Shown: one piece after another, positions 24,869 through 32,369 of the stretch
Numbering within the stretch: the stretch's first letter is position 1
Layout of the letters: every line of letters starts with the position of its first letter
NCBI GenBank assembly: GCA_020846655.1
Contig: JADLDL010000021.1
Span: forward strand, 1-32,369
From: Saprospiraceae bacterium
GTDB taxonomy: Bacteria > Bacteroidota > Bacteroidia > Chitinophagales > Saprospiraceae
DNA: 32,369 bases
Reading direction: 5' to 3'
The notes under the pieces: generated by a model
Told to the model about the DNA's origin: nothing
What the model saw: the letters and a program-made list of their open reading frames with translations, nothing else
Database searches by the model: none
Made by a program: the position numbers and the translations under genes

Positions 24869-25612
24869 CTATTCGTTTTCCGCTGCAAAAGCCGCTGCAC
24901 CGATGATGCCGGCGTTGTTGAGCAACTGAGCCGGTATGATGCGCGCCTGGGGCGTCAGCAATTCTTTGTACACGTCGAAAAATTTGCTTTCGCCGCCGCC
25001 CAGGATAAACAGGTCGGGCGAAAACAGGCGCTCCAGGTGCAGCAGGTATTCGTTGAAACGCCCGGCCCATTCTTTGCGGCTGATCTTGAGGCGTTCGCGG
25101 GCGCCCGAGGAGCAGTAGGCCTCCACGGGTTTGTTGTTTTTCCAGATCAGATGCCCCAACTCGGTGTTGGGCACCAATTGGTCTTTGTAAAACAAGGCTG
25201 TGCCCAGGCCGGTACCGATGGTGATCAAAAAGACCAGTCCATGTTCGCCTTTTCCAGCGCCATACCGCATTTCGGCGATGCCGGCCGCGTCGGCGTCGTT
25301 GGTGGCCAGCACCCGGATACCAGGGATCTGGCCGAAGGTCGTTTCGATATTTGTGCCAATCCAGGAAGGGTCGATGTTGGCTGCCGAGCAGGCTACTCCG
25401 TTTTTGACAATTGCCGGGAAGCCGCAGCCCACGGTGCCCTGGTAGTTGAAAAAGTCGATGATTTCGGCGGCTGCCCCGGCCACGGCACTGGGGGTGGCGG
25501 GTTTCGGGGTGGGCACGCGAAAGCGCTCACCCACGAGTTTGCCATGTTTGACGTCCACCAGGGCGCCTTTTACGCCGGAGGCGCCTACATCTATTCCTAA
25601 AATGGTTTTCAT
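24869..25612 (-). CDS. Polyphosphate glucokinase-like ROK kinase
   Basis: 247 residues from the ATG at 25610-25612; the open frame extends upstream but the added residues are low-complexity and lie over the neighbouring gap. ROK kinase features are clear: phosphate-1 loop [11 protein letters not shown] (6-16), ATNDADAAG with the catalytic aspartate D106, and phosphate-2 [11 protein letters not shown] (131-141). The segments [20 protein letters not shown] and [10 protein letters not shown] match the polyphosphate:glucose phosphotransferase branch, which phosphorylates glucose using polyphosphate or ATP. The enzyme would be cytoplasmic and would feed glucose-6-phosphate into metabolism. It follows pdxA on the same strand after a 73-base gap containing a short hairpin (CCTCC/GGAGG). 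The donor cannot be proved from sequence. Confidence 0.87.
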   Translation of the reverse strand: MKTILGIDVGASGVKGALVDVKHGKLVGERFRVPTPKPATPSAVAGAAAEIIDFFNYQGTVGCGFPAIVKNGVACSAANIDPSWIGTNIETTFGQIPGIRVLATNDADAAGIAEMRYGAGKGEHGLVFLITIGTGLGTALFYKDQLVPNTELGHLIWKNNKPVEAYCSSGARERLKISRKEWAGRFNEYLLHLERLFSPDLFILGGGESKFFDVYKELLTPQARIIPAQLLNNAGIIGAAAFAAENE

Positions 25613-25685
25613 ATTCAATACGGTAGCGTGCTCGTATGGTGTTGGCCTCCGCTCAGAGGAGGTTTTTGTAAAATAGTTCGGCGCA

Positions 25686-26783
25686 TTATTCTTCCGGCAG
25701 AACGACGTCGATGACCTCGTCTTCGCCGGTTTCGCTCTCGAGGGCTTTGCGTTTGCGGTGTTCGAGCGAATTGGCGTGCATTTCGAGGTACTCGTTGCGG
25801 TTGCGCACGATATCGGCAGCCAGGTAAATGGCCCGTACGAGCGACGAGTCGTCGGCTTCTCCTTTGCCGGCAATATCGTAGGCCGTGCCGTGATCGGGCG
25901 AGGTGCGCACAGAGGCTAGCCCGGCGGTGTAATTGATGCCTTCGCCAAACGAAAGCGCCTTGAACGGCACCAGGCCCTGGTCGTGGTACATGGCCAAAAC
26001 AGCGTCGAATTTATGAAACTGTCCGGAACCAAAAAAGCCGTCGGCCGGAAAAGGGCCAAAGGCCAGTACGCCTTTTTCGCGGGCCAGTTCGACGGCGGGC
26101 CGGATGATGGCGTCGTCTTCGAGGCCGATGGCGCCTTCGTCGCCGGCATGCGGGTTGAGGCCCAGCACGGCGATGGTGGGCCGTTCGAGGTTGAAGTCGA
26201 TTTTGAGGGTTTCGGCCATGATCTGGAGTTTGCGCAGCACTTTTTCGGTGGTCACGGCAGCGGCCACATCACGGATGGGCAAGTGGTTGGTGACCACACC
26301 GATGCGCAGGTTGTCAGACACCATCAGCATCAGAGAGTCTTTGGCGCCAAACTCACTGGTAATGTACTCGGTATGGCCGATAAACGGAAAATCGGCCAGT
26401 TGCATGGCTTTTTTGTTGATGGGCGCGGTCACCAGCGCGTCGATTTCGCCGGATTTCAGGTCTTTCACGGCGCGTTCGAGTGCCAGGAAGGCGCATTTGC
26501 CGCTCACGTCGCTGGGTTTGCCGAGGGTGATGTTGACGTTGTCCTGCCAGCAGTTGATGATGTTGAACCGGCCTGGCAGTGCTTCGGAGGGCAGTTGGAT
26601 AGAGTAGAACTGGATGTTTTCCTGGGTAATAATATTTTTATGGTAGGCCACCACTTTGGTGCTGCCATAGATGATGATGTTGAAGGATTGTGCGGCTTTT
26701 TTGATCGCCAGCGCTTTCAGGATGATCTCCAGTCCGATGCCGTTGATGTCTCCGCAGGTAATGCCGATGGTGATATTAGTCAT
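25686..26783 (-). CDS. pdxA: 4-hydroxythreonine-4-phosphate dehydrogenase
   Basis: 365 residues against ~330 for E. coli; the extra length is a charged C-terminal tail ([20 protein letters not shown]). PdxA oxidises 4-phosphohydroxy-L-threonine with NAD in the vitamin B6 (pyridoxal phosphate) pathway. Visible hallmarks are the start [25 protein letters not shown], and the three metal-binding histidines in GHTEY (H137), NPHAGD (H212) and [10 protein letters not shown] (H267), then [21 protein letters not shown] replaces the common GDPAGIG, as is seen in Bacteroidota. The start overlaps the 3' end of the aminopeptidase gene by 8 bases, so the two are translationally coupled. No other B6 gene is in the window. 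Confidence 0.96.
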   Translation of the reverse strand: MTNITIGITCGDINGIGLEIILKALAIKKAAQSFNIIIYGSTKVVAYHKNIITQENIQFYSIQLPSEALPGRFNIINCWQDNVNITLGKPSDVSGKCAFLALERAVKDLKSGEIDALVTAPINKKAMQLADFPFIGHTEYITSEFGAKDSLMLMVSDNLRIGVVTNHLPIRDVAAAVTTEKVLRKLQIMAETLKIDFNLERPTIAVLGLNPHAGDEGAIGLEDDAIIRPAVELAREKGVLAFGPFPADGFFGSGQFHKFDAVLAMYHDQGLVPFKALSFGEGINYTAGLASVRTSPDHGTAYDIAGKGEADDSSLVRAIYLAADIVRNRNEYLEMHANSLEHRKRKALESETGEDEVIDVVLPEE

Positions 26784-28215
26784 ACAAATGTTTTAAAAAG
26801 TCGAATAGGAGCCGAACGCCTACGCCGGTGCCATCTTTGGTCCGGTAGCCGTTGGCGTGGCGAAGATAAGCAGGCCCGGCAATGTCGAGGTGCAACCAGG
26901 GGTAATCTGCAAAATGTTCGAGAAATTTTCCGGCGGTGATCATGCCGGCAGTGCCGGAGCCCAGGTTTTTGAGGTCGGCGACATGGCTTTTCAGTTCGTC
27001 GCCATATTCTTTCCACAAGGGCAACTCCACCAGTCGTTCGAAGGTGTTCCAGCCGCTTTGCTCCAGGGCGCGTTTGACCTCGGGGCCTGCGGTGCCCATG
27101 TAGCAAATGGCCTGGCTGCCCAGGGCCCGGATGGCTGCGCCGGTGAGGGTGGCCAGGTCGATGACGAGTTCGGGCTTGTATTTTTTGGCGTAGTGCAGGG
27201 CGTCGGCCAGGATGAGCCGGCCTTCGGCGTCGGTATTGACTACCTCTACCGTAGCGCCGGAATACATCCGGATGACGTCGCCGGGGGCCAAGGCGCGTTC
27301 GCCGATCTGGTTGTCGGTGGCAGGGATAAGGCCAATCACCTGAATGGGCAGTCGGGCCTGAGCCACGGCGCTGAGGATGCCGATCACGGCTGCTGCGCCG
27401 GCCATGTCGCATTTCATGTGCTCCATGCCCTCGGAGGGTTTCAGGCTGAGGCCGCCGGTGTCGTACACCACGCCTTTTCCGATGAGCACGATGGGTTTGG
27501 CGTTGCGGGCCTGTTCGGGGCGCCACTCCAGGATGCAGAATTGGGGGGGCACCTCGCTGGCCTGGTTGACGGCCAGCAGGCCACCCATTTTGAGGCTTTG
27601 CAGTTTTTCTTTACCCAGAACATCCACGGCAAAGCCAAATTGTTGGCCGGCGGCCAGGGCTGCTTCGGCGAGTTTGAGGGCATTGAAATGGGAGTGGGGC
27701 TCGTTGACCATGTCGCGGGTCATACACACCGTTTGTACGAGCAGGTTCAACTCGGCAATGGCCGCCTCGGGTGGGGTTTCGCAAGCCCAGGACAGGTGTT
27801 GGAGGGGGCGGTCCTTTTTTTCCGGGTTTGAAAAATAGTGCAAAAACTGGTAGTTGCTGAGCAATAGTCCTTCCAAAAAGGCCAGTGCGCGTTCGTCGGG
27901 ACAAAAATGCCGCAGGGTGGCGGATTCCAGTTTGTAGTGCCGCAATTCGCGCAACAGGTCGTGGCCGCTCATGCGGGCTTCTTCGAGCCGGTAGGCGGGG
28001 TTTTCTTCCGGGGTCAACAGGCGCACGAACACGGCGCGGCTAGCTTGGGGAAAGAAAAAATGATGCACCCCTTTTTCGGCGGATTGACGGAGAAATGTCA
28101 TCTCATCGGGCTGCAGCACAGTTTCCAATTGTTGCAAGGCCGCTTTTTCTGCGAGCAAAATGATATTGTCGTCGGTGGGGCCGACCGGAACAGCAGCCAG
28201 TTGAAGGTATTGCAC
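26776..28215 (-). CDS. Leucyl aminopeptidase, M17 family
   Basis: 479 residues, the usual length. M17 enzymes are hexameric, two-metal aminopeptidases that remove N-terminal residues from peptides in the cytoplasm. The catalytic domain shows GKGVVYDTGGLSLKP (K247, D252), MKCDMAGAAAV (D270) and the M17 signature NTDAEGRL (D329, E331, R333), all ligands and the catalytic lysine and arginine intact. The N-terminal ~160 residues are the less conserved macro-like domain. The gene leads the pair with pdxA. A -7 box fitting TAnnTTTG lies upstream at 28306. V-Y in place of I-T-F near the lysine is a minor variation. Confidence 0.96.
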   Translation of the reverse strand: MQYLQLAAVPVGPTDDNIILLAEKAALQQLETVLQPDEMTFLRQSAEKGVHHFFFPQASRAVFVRLLTPEENPAYRLEEARMSGHDLLRELRHYKLESATLRHFCPDERALAFLEGLLLSNYQFLHYFSNPEKKDRPLQHLSWACETPPEAAIAELNLLVQTVCMTRDMVNEPHSHFNALKLAEAALAAGQQFGFAVDVLGKEKLQSLKMGGLLAVNQASEVPPQFCILEWRPEQARNAKPIVLIGKGVVYDTGGLSLKPSEGMEHMKCDMAGAAAVIGILSAVAQARLPIQVIGLIPATDNQIGERALAPGDVIRMYSGATVEVVNTDAEGRLILADALHYAKKYKPELVIDLATLTGAAIRALGSQAICYMGTAGPEVKRALEQSGWNTFERLVELPLWKEYGDELKSHVADLKNLGSGTAGMITAGKFLEHFADYPWLHLDIAGPAYLRHANGYRTKDGTGVGVRLLFDFLKHLYD

Positions 28216-28305
28216 AGATACAGATCAGTTTATGGAAAAAAGAAGGATCAGGGGCGTTCAGGAAAGGTGCTCAATGGTACGGGATCGGTTTTTCAAAAGA
28301 GGCCG

Positions 28306-28313
28306 CAAAGGTA
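28306..28313 (-). promoter_or_regulatory. Possible -7 box (TAnnTTTG) for the aminopeptidase-pdxA operon
   Basis: The minus strand reads TACCTTTG, a complete match to the Bacteroidota -7 consensus, about 90 bases before the aminopeptidase start. A TTG at -33 is not obvious at the normal distance. Confidence 0.4.
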
Positions 28314-28334
28314 TGTTTATTTGGGGTATTCCGG

Positions 28335-28342
28335 TACTTTTG
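28335..28342 (+). promoter_or_regulatory. Possible -7 box (TAnnTTTG) for the ABC transporter operon
   Basis: TACTTTTG matches the -7 consensus and lies 41 bases before the ATG at 28384, giving a plausible leader. It is arranged back-to-back with the minus-strand box at 28306, 21 bases away, so the two promoters would overlap. Confidence 0.4.
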
Positions 28343-28383
28343 CGCACAAATTGGGGCTAAAAACGCATGGTTCCATTTTAGTT

Positions 28384-29313
28384 ATGGGCTTTTTGATTCT
28401 CGTACGCTGCCAGCAATTACTTCGCCTGCTTCGGGCGGCCGGCTGGGGGCTCTTGCTGGTTCTGCTGGTTGTTACAGCGGGTGTCTGGGCGCCGGGGCTG
28501 CTCCGCTTGAGCAGTGTGCCACCGTTTTGGCTGAGCGGGCTGGGGCTGTTGTTGGCCGGGTCGGTCCATTTAGGGCGTTCGGATGGTTCGTTTATCCATC
28601 AAATGCCCTTTCCGCCCTGGCAAACCTGTTTGATCGACACCGCCCTGCTGCTTTTGCCCGGCTCGCTGTTGTTGGTCGCCATCGGCAATTGGCCGGCTGC
28701 CCTGGCGTTTTTTGCCGGCCTGGCGGTGGTGGTCTTGCCCCTTGGCGGGCTCAGTGGCCGCTGGCGAAAAAAAGCGCGGTTTAAGGTGCTGTTTTTGCCA
28801 CCGGACCTGTTCGAATTGCGGTCTGCGGTCCGGGGCCTTCCGGTGGGCTGGTTGCTCGCCTTTTTGCTCCAACTGGGCGCCGGTTGGCATATTGCGGCCT
28901 TCGTGGGGGCGGTCGTGCTGGTGCTGGTGCTGCTGGGTACGGTGTTTGAAGCGCTGGAACCCAAGGAGTTGCTGCCGCGAAACCGCCGGGCATTGTTGCG
29001 CAAATGGCGCCGCAATGCCCTGGCGCTGCACTTGTTTTTTTCGCCGGCGTATGTGTTGGCCTTGCTGTGGCAAACCGAATTCTACTGGCTGATTCTGTAT
29101 GCGGCAGTGGCGATAGAATGCCTGCTGGCCCTCCTCTTTTTTTACAAATACGCCCTTTGGTATCCCGGCAGGGAACAGTTGGGCAGCAGCGTTTTTACTG
29201 CCATTGGTTTGCTCCTGGTCGTGTTGCCCGGCGGTATACTGGTGGCGCTGCCGATGGCTGTTTGGGCGGGCTGGAAGGGGCTGCGGCGCCAGCAGTATTT
29301 TACGTACGATTAA
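28384..29313 (+). CDS. Multi-pass membrane protein, probable ABC permease
   Basis: 309 residues from the ATG at 28384; the open frame continues upstream into the aminopeptidase gene, which makes an earlier start unlikely. It has about eight or nine hydrophobic helices, with basic loops such as RWRKKARFK and RRALLRKWRR between groups of helices. No sequence motif of a known ABC-2 family is recognised, but its stop lies 17 bases before an ABC ATPase gene and the two read as one operon, so a permease role is the natural inference. Hydrophobic and GC-rich throughout, with strong leucine bias. What it transports is unknown. Confidence 0.72.
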   Translation: MGFLILVRCQQLLRLLRAAGWGLLLVLLVVTAGVWAPGLLRLSSVPPFWLSGLGLLLAGSVHLGRSDGSFIHQMPFPPWQTCLIDTALLLLPGSLLLVAIGNWPAALAFFAGLAVVVLPLGGLSGRWRKKARFKVLFLPPDLFELRSAVRGLPVGWLLAFLLQLGAGWHIAAFVGAVVLVLVLLGTVFEALEPKELLPRNRRALLRKWRRNALALHLFFSPAYVLALLWQTEFYWLILYAAVAIECLLALLFFYKYALWYPGREQLGSSVFTAIGLLLVVLPGGILVALPMAVWAGWKGLRRQQYFTYD

Positions 29314-29330
29314 ATGGCCTTCGGCGAAAT

Positions 29331-30011
29331 ATGTTACAAATCAGCGAGTTGGAGTATGCTTATGGTGAAAAACCCGTGCTGCGCGGCCTCGGCCTCGAAG
29401 TGGCGGCCGGCGAAATTCATGGCATCCTGGGGCAAAACGGCGCCGGCAAAACCACCCTGTTCCGGCTCCTGGCGGGCTGGCTGAAACCGCATGCCGGCAC
29501 GGTACACTGGCAGGGGGAGGCCTTGGCCAAACAACAAACCGCATTCCTGGAAACCGACCCCTATTTTTATCCCTACCTGAGCGGTATGGAGTACCTGCGC
29601 CTCATCCGCAACGATGCCGACCGCATCCAGCAATGGAGCCAGATTTTTGATTTGCCCCTGGAGGAATTGGCGGAAGACTACTCCACCGGTATGCAAAAAA
29701 AACTGGCCTTCCTCGGCGTATTGCTCCAGGAACGGCCCCTGCTCATTCTGGATGAACCCTTCAATGGCGTGGATTTCGCCGGCAACGAGGTCATGATGGC
29801 GGTGATCCGCCGCAGCGGCTTGCTCAAAGGCGCCACGCTCATCTCCTCGCATGTACTCCAAACCCTGACGCATGTGTGCGACAGAATCAGTTTGCTCAAA
29901 GACGGCCACATTGCGCATATCGTGGAACGCGCCGATTTTCCAGCCTTGGAGGCCTTGATCCGGGCCGAAACGACCGGTCACCTGGACCAATTGTTTGAAG
30001 GCTGGGACTAG
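29331..30011 (+). CDS. ABC transporter ATP-binding protein
   Basis: 226 residues from the ATG at 29331, 17 bases after the permease stop; the upstream extension of the frame overlaps that gene and is rejected. Walker A is GQNGAGKTT (34-42), Walker B is LLILDEP (137-143) and the H-loop histidine is H174 in ISSHV. The signature is DYSTGMQKKL, the YSTGM form common in ABC-2 type exporters rather than LSGGQ. The Q-loop region reads TAFLETDPYFYPYLSG, with E74 or D76 where a Q is usual. It powers the neighbouring membrane protein, most likely for export. The substrate cannot be inferred. Its end is only 12 bases from the convergent gene at 30024. Confidence 0.92.
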   Translation: MLQISELEYAYGEKPVLRGLGLEVAAGEIHGILGQNGAGKTTLFRLLAGWLKPHAGTVHWQGEALAKQQTAFLETDPYFYPYLSGMEYLRLIRNDADRIQQWSQIFDLPLEELAEDYSTGMQKKLAFLGVLLQERPLLILDEPFNGVDFAGNEVMMAVIRRSGLLKGATLISSHVLQTLTHVCDRISLLKDGHIAHIVERADFPALEALIRAETTGHLDQLFEGWD

Positions 30012-30023
30012 CCTACAGGCCGG

Positions 30024-32030
30024 TTATTTTGGCTTTTTAGCCGCTTTTTTAGCCGCCTTATCGGCTTGCTTTTTCTTTTTGGCAGTCTCCTTTTCCAAAT
30101 TCCGGGCGTTTATTTTCTCCATCTCTGCCGGATTGGGCTTGCCCAAATGGAAGTAGGTGACCGGAATATCGATCGTGGCAAACGCGCCGAGGCGCCAGCC
30201 GTTGGCTTCCCGATACGTCGGGTCGGTGCCGCCTGTGACTTCTATCTTGCGGAGGTTGGGCCCGATTTGCGCGCCAATGCCCAGGGCCAGTGGCCATTTC
30301 TTGGGCGTATCGTACACCAGGTACAAGCCCGGCGCGAGGATGTTGTCCCAGGTCATTTCGGGCAAATCTTGCCCGGTTTTGTCGTTGAACCGGAACGCGG
30401 TGACAGCCCCCACGTCGATGATCGGCACAAAAAAGCCCAGGCTGCTTTGGCCGATGCCCCAATTGCAGCTCACGCCCACGGGGGCAGCCAGCGAAAACAC
30501 ACCCTGGGGTGTGCGGCTGTTGTCGAGGTATTCCGAGCCGCCAGCAACGCCGGAGTAGGCGTTGAGCGCCACAGAAAAACGGCCGGGCTGTTTTTTGGCC
30601 TGCGAACTACCGGGTGGCAGCGCAAACATTTCGATGGCGTTTTCCATTTCCTCGGGCGATTGCGCGGCCGCAATAGCGCCCATAAAATTGGCGTACCGGA
30701 GCAGGGTGGATACTTCCTCTTTGTCGCTGCCGATGTAGTTGAGCATGGCGATGACGTTGCTGATCGCCGCCGTGAAATTGCGTTGCCGCAGGTTGAGGAA
30801 TAGCGAGTTGCCCTGTTGCAACATTTGGATGTACTGGCGCTTGACCAGGTCGTCGGGGCGGCCCAGGATGAGTTTGCCCGTCAGGTTGGCCGATTCCAGC
30901 AGGCCTGTGAACGACTGAATGTAGCGGTAGTATTTGTCGGTGGCTTCTTCGGTAGTGGCGTCTCCGGCGGCTACGGTTTTGCTGAGTTGGGTGGTGCTTT
31001 TGCCCAAGCCACTCACCACGTTCAGCCAGGGCTGGAGCATATTGTCGCCGGTTTTGATGGCCCCGATCAGGGGCTGCAATTTGGCGCCGTTGCTGAATGT
31101 AAATACATTGGAGCGCTGCCAAAGGAGGCCGAAATAAATTTCGCGCACGAGCGGGTCCTTCATCGCTTCGCGAATCTCGGCGTCGGTGTACCAGCCTTCG
31201 GTGGCATCCGGCTCGGCCGGTTTGCGCAGCGATTCGGACAGGAAATTCAGGACCTGAATGCCGGCAGCAAAGTCAAAAAGTTCGGGTTGTGTGGCGGGGT
31301 CGGCACCTTGGATGGCGGCTTCGGACCCGGCGAAATAATGCAGCATATCGACCGGCGCCTCTTTGTCGATGGCTTGCTGGGCGATGTGCAGGACATCAAT
31401 GATGAGGCGGTTTTTGTCGGCCTTGGGGTTTTCGCGGACGTAGCCTTCCAGGTTACCCGGCAACACGTAGAGGTCGCCGATGAAAGATTCGCGGAGCACG
31501 CCGAGGTAGATTTGGAGGTCGTAAATTTCCTGGTCGACGAGTTGCAACTGGCCTTCGGTGCCGGGGAAGAAACGCTTGAGCAGGGGTTGGTTGTCGAGGG
31601 CTTCTTTGAAATCGTTGAAAAAACTCAGGGCCAATTCCTGTTTGGTGCGTTTGACCAGGAAGCGGGCCAGGCCGTCGGCGAAACTAGCCACCGAAAAGCC
31701 GGGCGTTTGGCCCGGGCTGGCCGGTGCGCTGCCGGACTTTCCGATTTGCAAAAAGGATTGAGACGTCACCTCCACCCGCAGGAGGGGGTTGCCGGCGAAA
31801 CCTTTTTCCAACTTATCCGGCGTCACGGTTTCCAGGCCCAGGAAGGCTTTGAAAATTTCGCGGTGGGTATCGTTGAGGGCGGTTTCATCGAGGAAAACCC
31901 GCTTGTCGGGGTCGGTTGCATCGGGGGCAACAAAACAGCTGCGCAGGGCCAGGGCGTCGCGCATAAAATATTGAGCCGGAAGGCTGGCTGGTAATACCAG
32001 ACTCAGCAATCCAAACAGGAGGTGTTTCAT
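30024..32030 (-). CDS. Exported protein of unknown function with Lys/Ala-rich tail
   Basis: 668 residues. A signal peptide (KHLLFGLLSLVLPASLPAQ) is followed by a long, largely helical region (~25-480) without a recognised family. A beta-rich part (~490-640) follows, with strand-like segments such as FSVALNAYSGVAGG, GVFSLAAPVGVSC, SSLGFFVPIIDVGAV and LALGIGAQIGPNL, like part of an outer-membrane barrel. The last ~35 residues are very basic (KKKKQADKAAKKAAKK). That tail would have to lie inside the periplasm or cytoplasm-facing side of a barrel, or contact acidic surfaces. It starts 11 bases after the upstream gene's stop, and both are probably co-transcribed. I do not recognise it and propose no function. 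Confidence 0.72.
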   Translation of the reverse strand: MKHLLFGLLSLVLPASLPAQYFMRDALALRSCFVAPDATDPDKRVFLDETALNDTHREIFKAFLGLETVTPDKLEKGFAGNPLLRVEVTSQSFLQIGKSGSAPASPGQTPGFSVASFADGLARFLVKRTKQELALSFFNDFKEALDNQPLLKRFFPGTEGQLQLVDQEIYDLQIYLGVLRESFIGDLYVLPGNLEGYVRENPKADKNRLIIDVLHIAQQAIDKEAPVDMLHYFAGSEAAIQGADPATQPELFDFAAGIQVLNFLSESLRKPAEPDATEGWYTDAEIREAMKDPLVREIYFGLLWQRSNVFTFSNGAKLQPLIGAIKTGDNMLQPWLNVVSGLGKSTTQLSKTVAAGDATTEEATDKYYRYIQSFTGLLESANLTGKLILGRPDDLVKRQYIQMLQQGNSLFLNLRQRNFTAAISNVIAMLNYIGSDKEEVSTLLRYANFMGAIAAAQSPEEMENAIEMFALPPGSSQAKKQPGRFSVALNAYSGVAGGSEYLDNSRTPQGVFSLAAPVGVSCNWGIGQSSLGFFVPIIDVGAVTAFRFNDKTGQDLPEMTWDNILAPGLYLVYDTPKKWPLALGIGAQIGPNLRKIEVTGGTDPTYREANGWRLGAFATIDIPVTYFHLGKPNPAEMEKINARNLEKETAKKKKQADKAAKKAAKKPK

Positions 32031-32041
32031 CGGTAGCGGAT

Positions 32042-32369
32042 TTAAAAGTTTTTAAACAAAACCGGCTCGGGATAATCGCCGGTGGCTTCATCGAGGCCGG
32101 CATAGGTGGAGCTCAGCAGCTGAAGAATTTGGTCGGGCTGGCCCAGCATTGGGCTGTTTTGGTCTTTCAGGAAACTGAGGCACAAGGCTGCGATGGCGCC
32201 TGCGATGGGTGCGGCGGCGCTGTTCGACAGTACCAGGTCGGTGGCTGCGCCGCCGGGCAGGTGGACTTTGCCAGCCATGCCGGCTACCAACGCCTGGATG
32301 GATTGCACGCGGATGGACTCCCGCACCTCATCAATGTCGGCGGGCGCCATGGCAATGTTGTTGGATTCC
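32042..32369 (-). CDS. Unrecognised protein, 5' end outside the window
   Basis: Open to the right edge; only the C-terminal ~108 residues are visible. The ATG at 32350 is internal, because the frame continues through ESNNIA to the edge. The visible part is helical, with a small-residue-rich segment (AAAPIAGAIAALCLSFL) that could be a membrane helix or a buried helix, then QPDQILQLLSSTY and a short tail ending VLFKNF. No family is recognised. The 11-base gap to the following gene suggests that the two work together. Confidence 0.6.
   Translation of the reverse strand, partial: ESNNIAMAPADIDEVRESIRVQSIQALVAGMAGKVHLPGGAATDLVLSNSAAAPIAGAIAALCLSFLKDQNSPMLGQPDQILQLLSSTYAGLDEATGDYPEPVLFKNF

Noticed and set aside
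25613-25685. Hairpin CCTCC/GGAGG in the pdxA-glucokinase gap as a terminator
   Set aside because: The T-run follows on the plus strand only, where no gene ends; it may be chance.
27907-28383. Upstream extension of the ABC permease frame
   Set aside because: It overlaps the aminopeptidase gene, and the membrane-protein sequence begins only at 28384.
29004-29330. Upstream extension of the ABC ATPase frame
   Set aside because: It overlaps the permease coding region and precedes the normal N-terminus of an ABC ATPase.
1-32369. CRISPR arrays, tRNA or rRNA genes, prophage and insertion sequences
   Set aside because: No regular direct repeats, cloverleaf candidates, transposase or integrase motifs were seen on either strand; absence is by eye only.

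Overview
The window is a compact, fairly GC-rich piece of a bacterial chromosome, most likely from a free-living Bacteroidota of the Saprospiria type. The pointers are a type IX secretion C-terminal sorting domain (10155-11963), a complete MoxR/DUF58/BatA/BatB/BatC operon in Bacteroidota order, several AT-rich -7 boxes fitting TAnnTTTG, and short intergenic gaps without tRNA or rRNA genes. The phylum is a confident inference. The family is a guess.

Left part (1-8002): a truncated, membrane-anchored zinc-peptidase-like gene reads off the left edge. Divergent from it are a small secreted or outer-membrane protein and a two-helix membrane protein. Next comes a visibly AT-richer gene for an AlbA_2/HATPase/TPR protein, sitting 3 bp upstream of dnaE, the replicative DNA polymerase.

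Middle part (8003-23550): an inverted-repeat spacer separates dnaE from a convergent pair, a T9SS-exported protein and a GT-C-like membrane glycosyltransferase. A plus-strand gene of unknown function (12231-13631) follows. From 23550 down to 13665 all genes lie on the minus strand. First comes MoxR, DUF58, a BatD/DUF4381-like protein, BatA, BatB and BatC, packed with overlaps. Then come a cation:proton antiporter, mannosyl-3-phosphoglycerate synthase and phosphatase (a two-step pathway to the compatible solute mannosylglycerate), and a Ca2+/Na+ antiporter. The second half is therefore an ion and osmolyte module placed directly behind the Bat stress-tolerance operon.

Right part (23813-32369): tatC faces a minus-strand polyphosphate-glucokinase-like gene across a 30-bp-stem hairpin. 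pdxA and an M17 leucyl aminopeptidase form a second minus-strand operon. Divergent from it is a two-gene ABC transporter (unknown permease plus ATPase), which meets two unrecognised minus-strand genes, the last cut by the right edge.

No CRISPR, prophage, insertion sequence or known defence operon was seen. The most noteworthy items are the mannosylglycerate/antiporter block behind the Bat operon, the AlbA_2-HATPase-TPR gene in front of dnaE, and two prominent intergenic inverted repeats.
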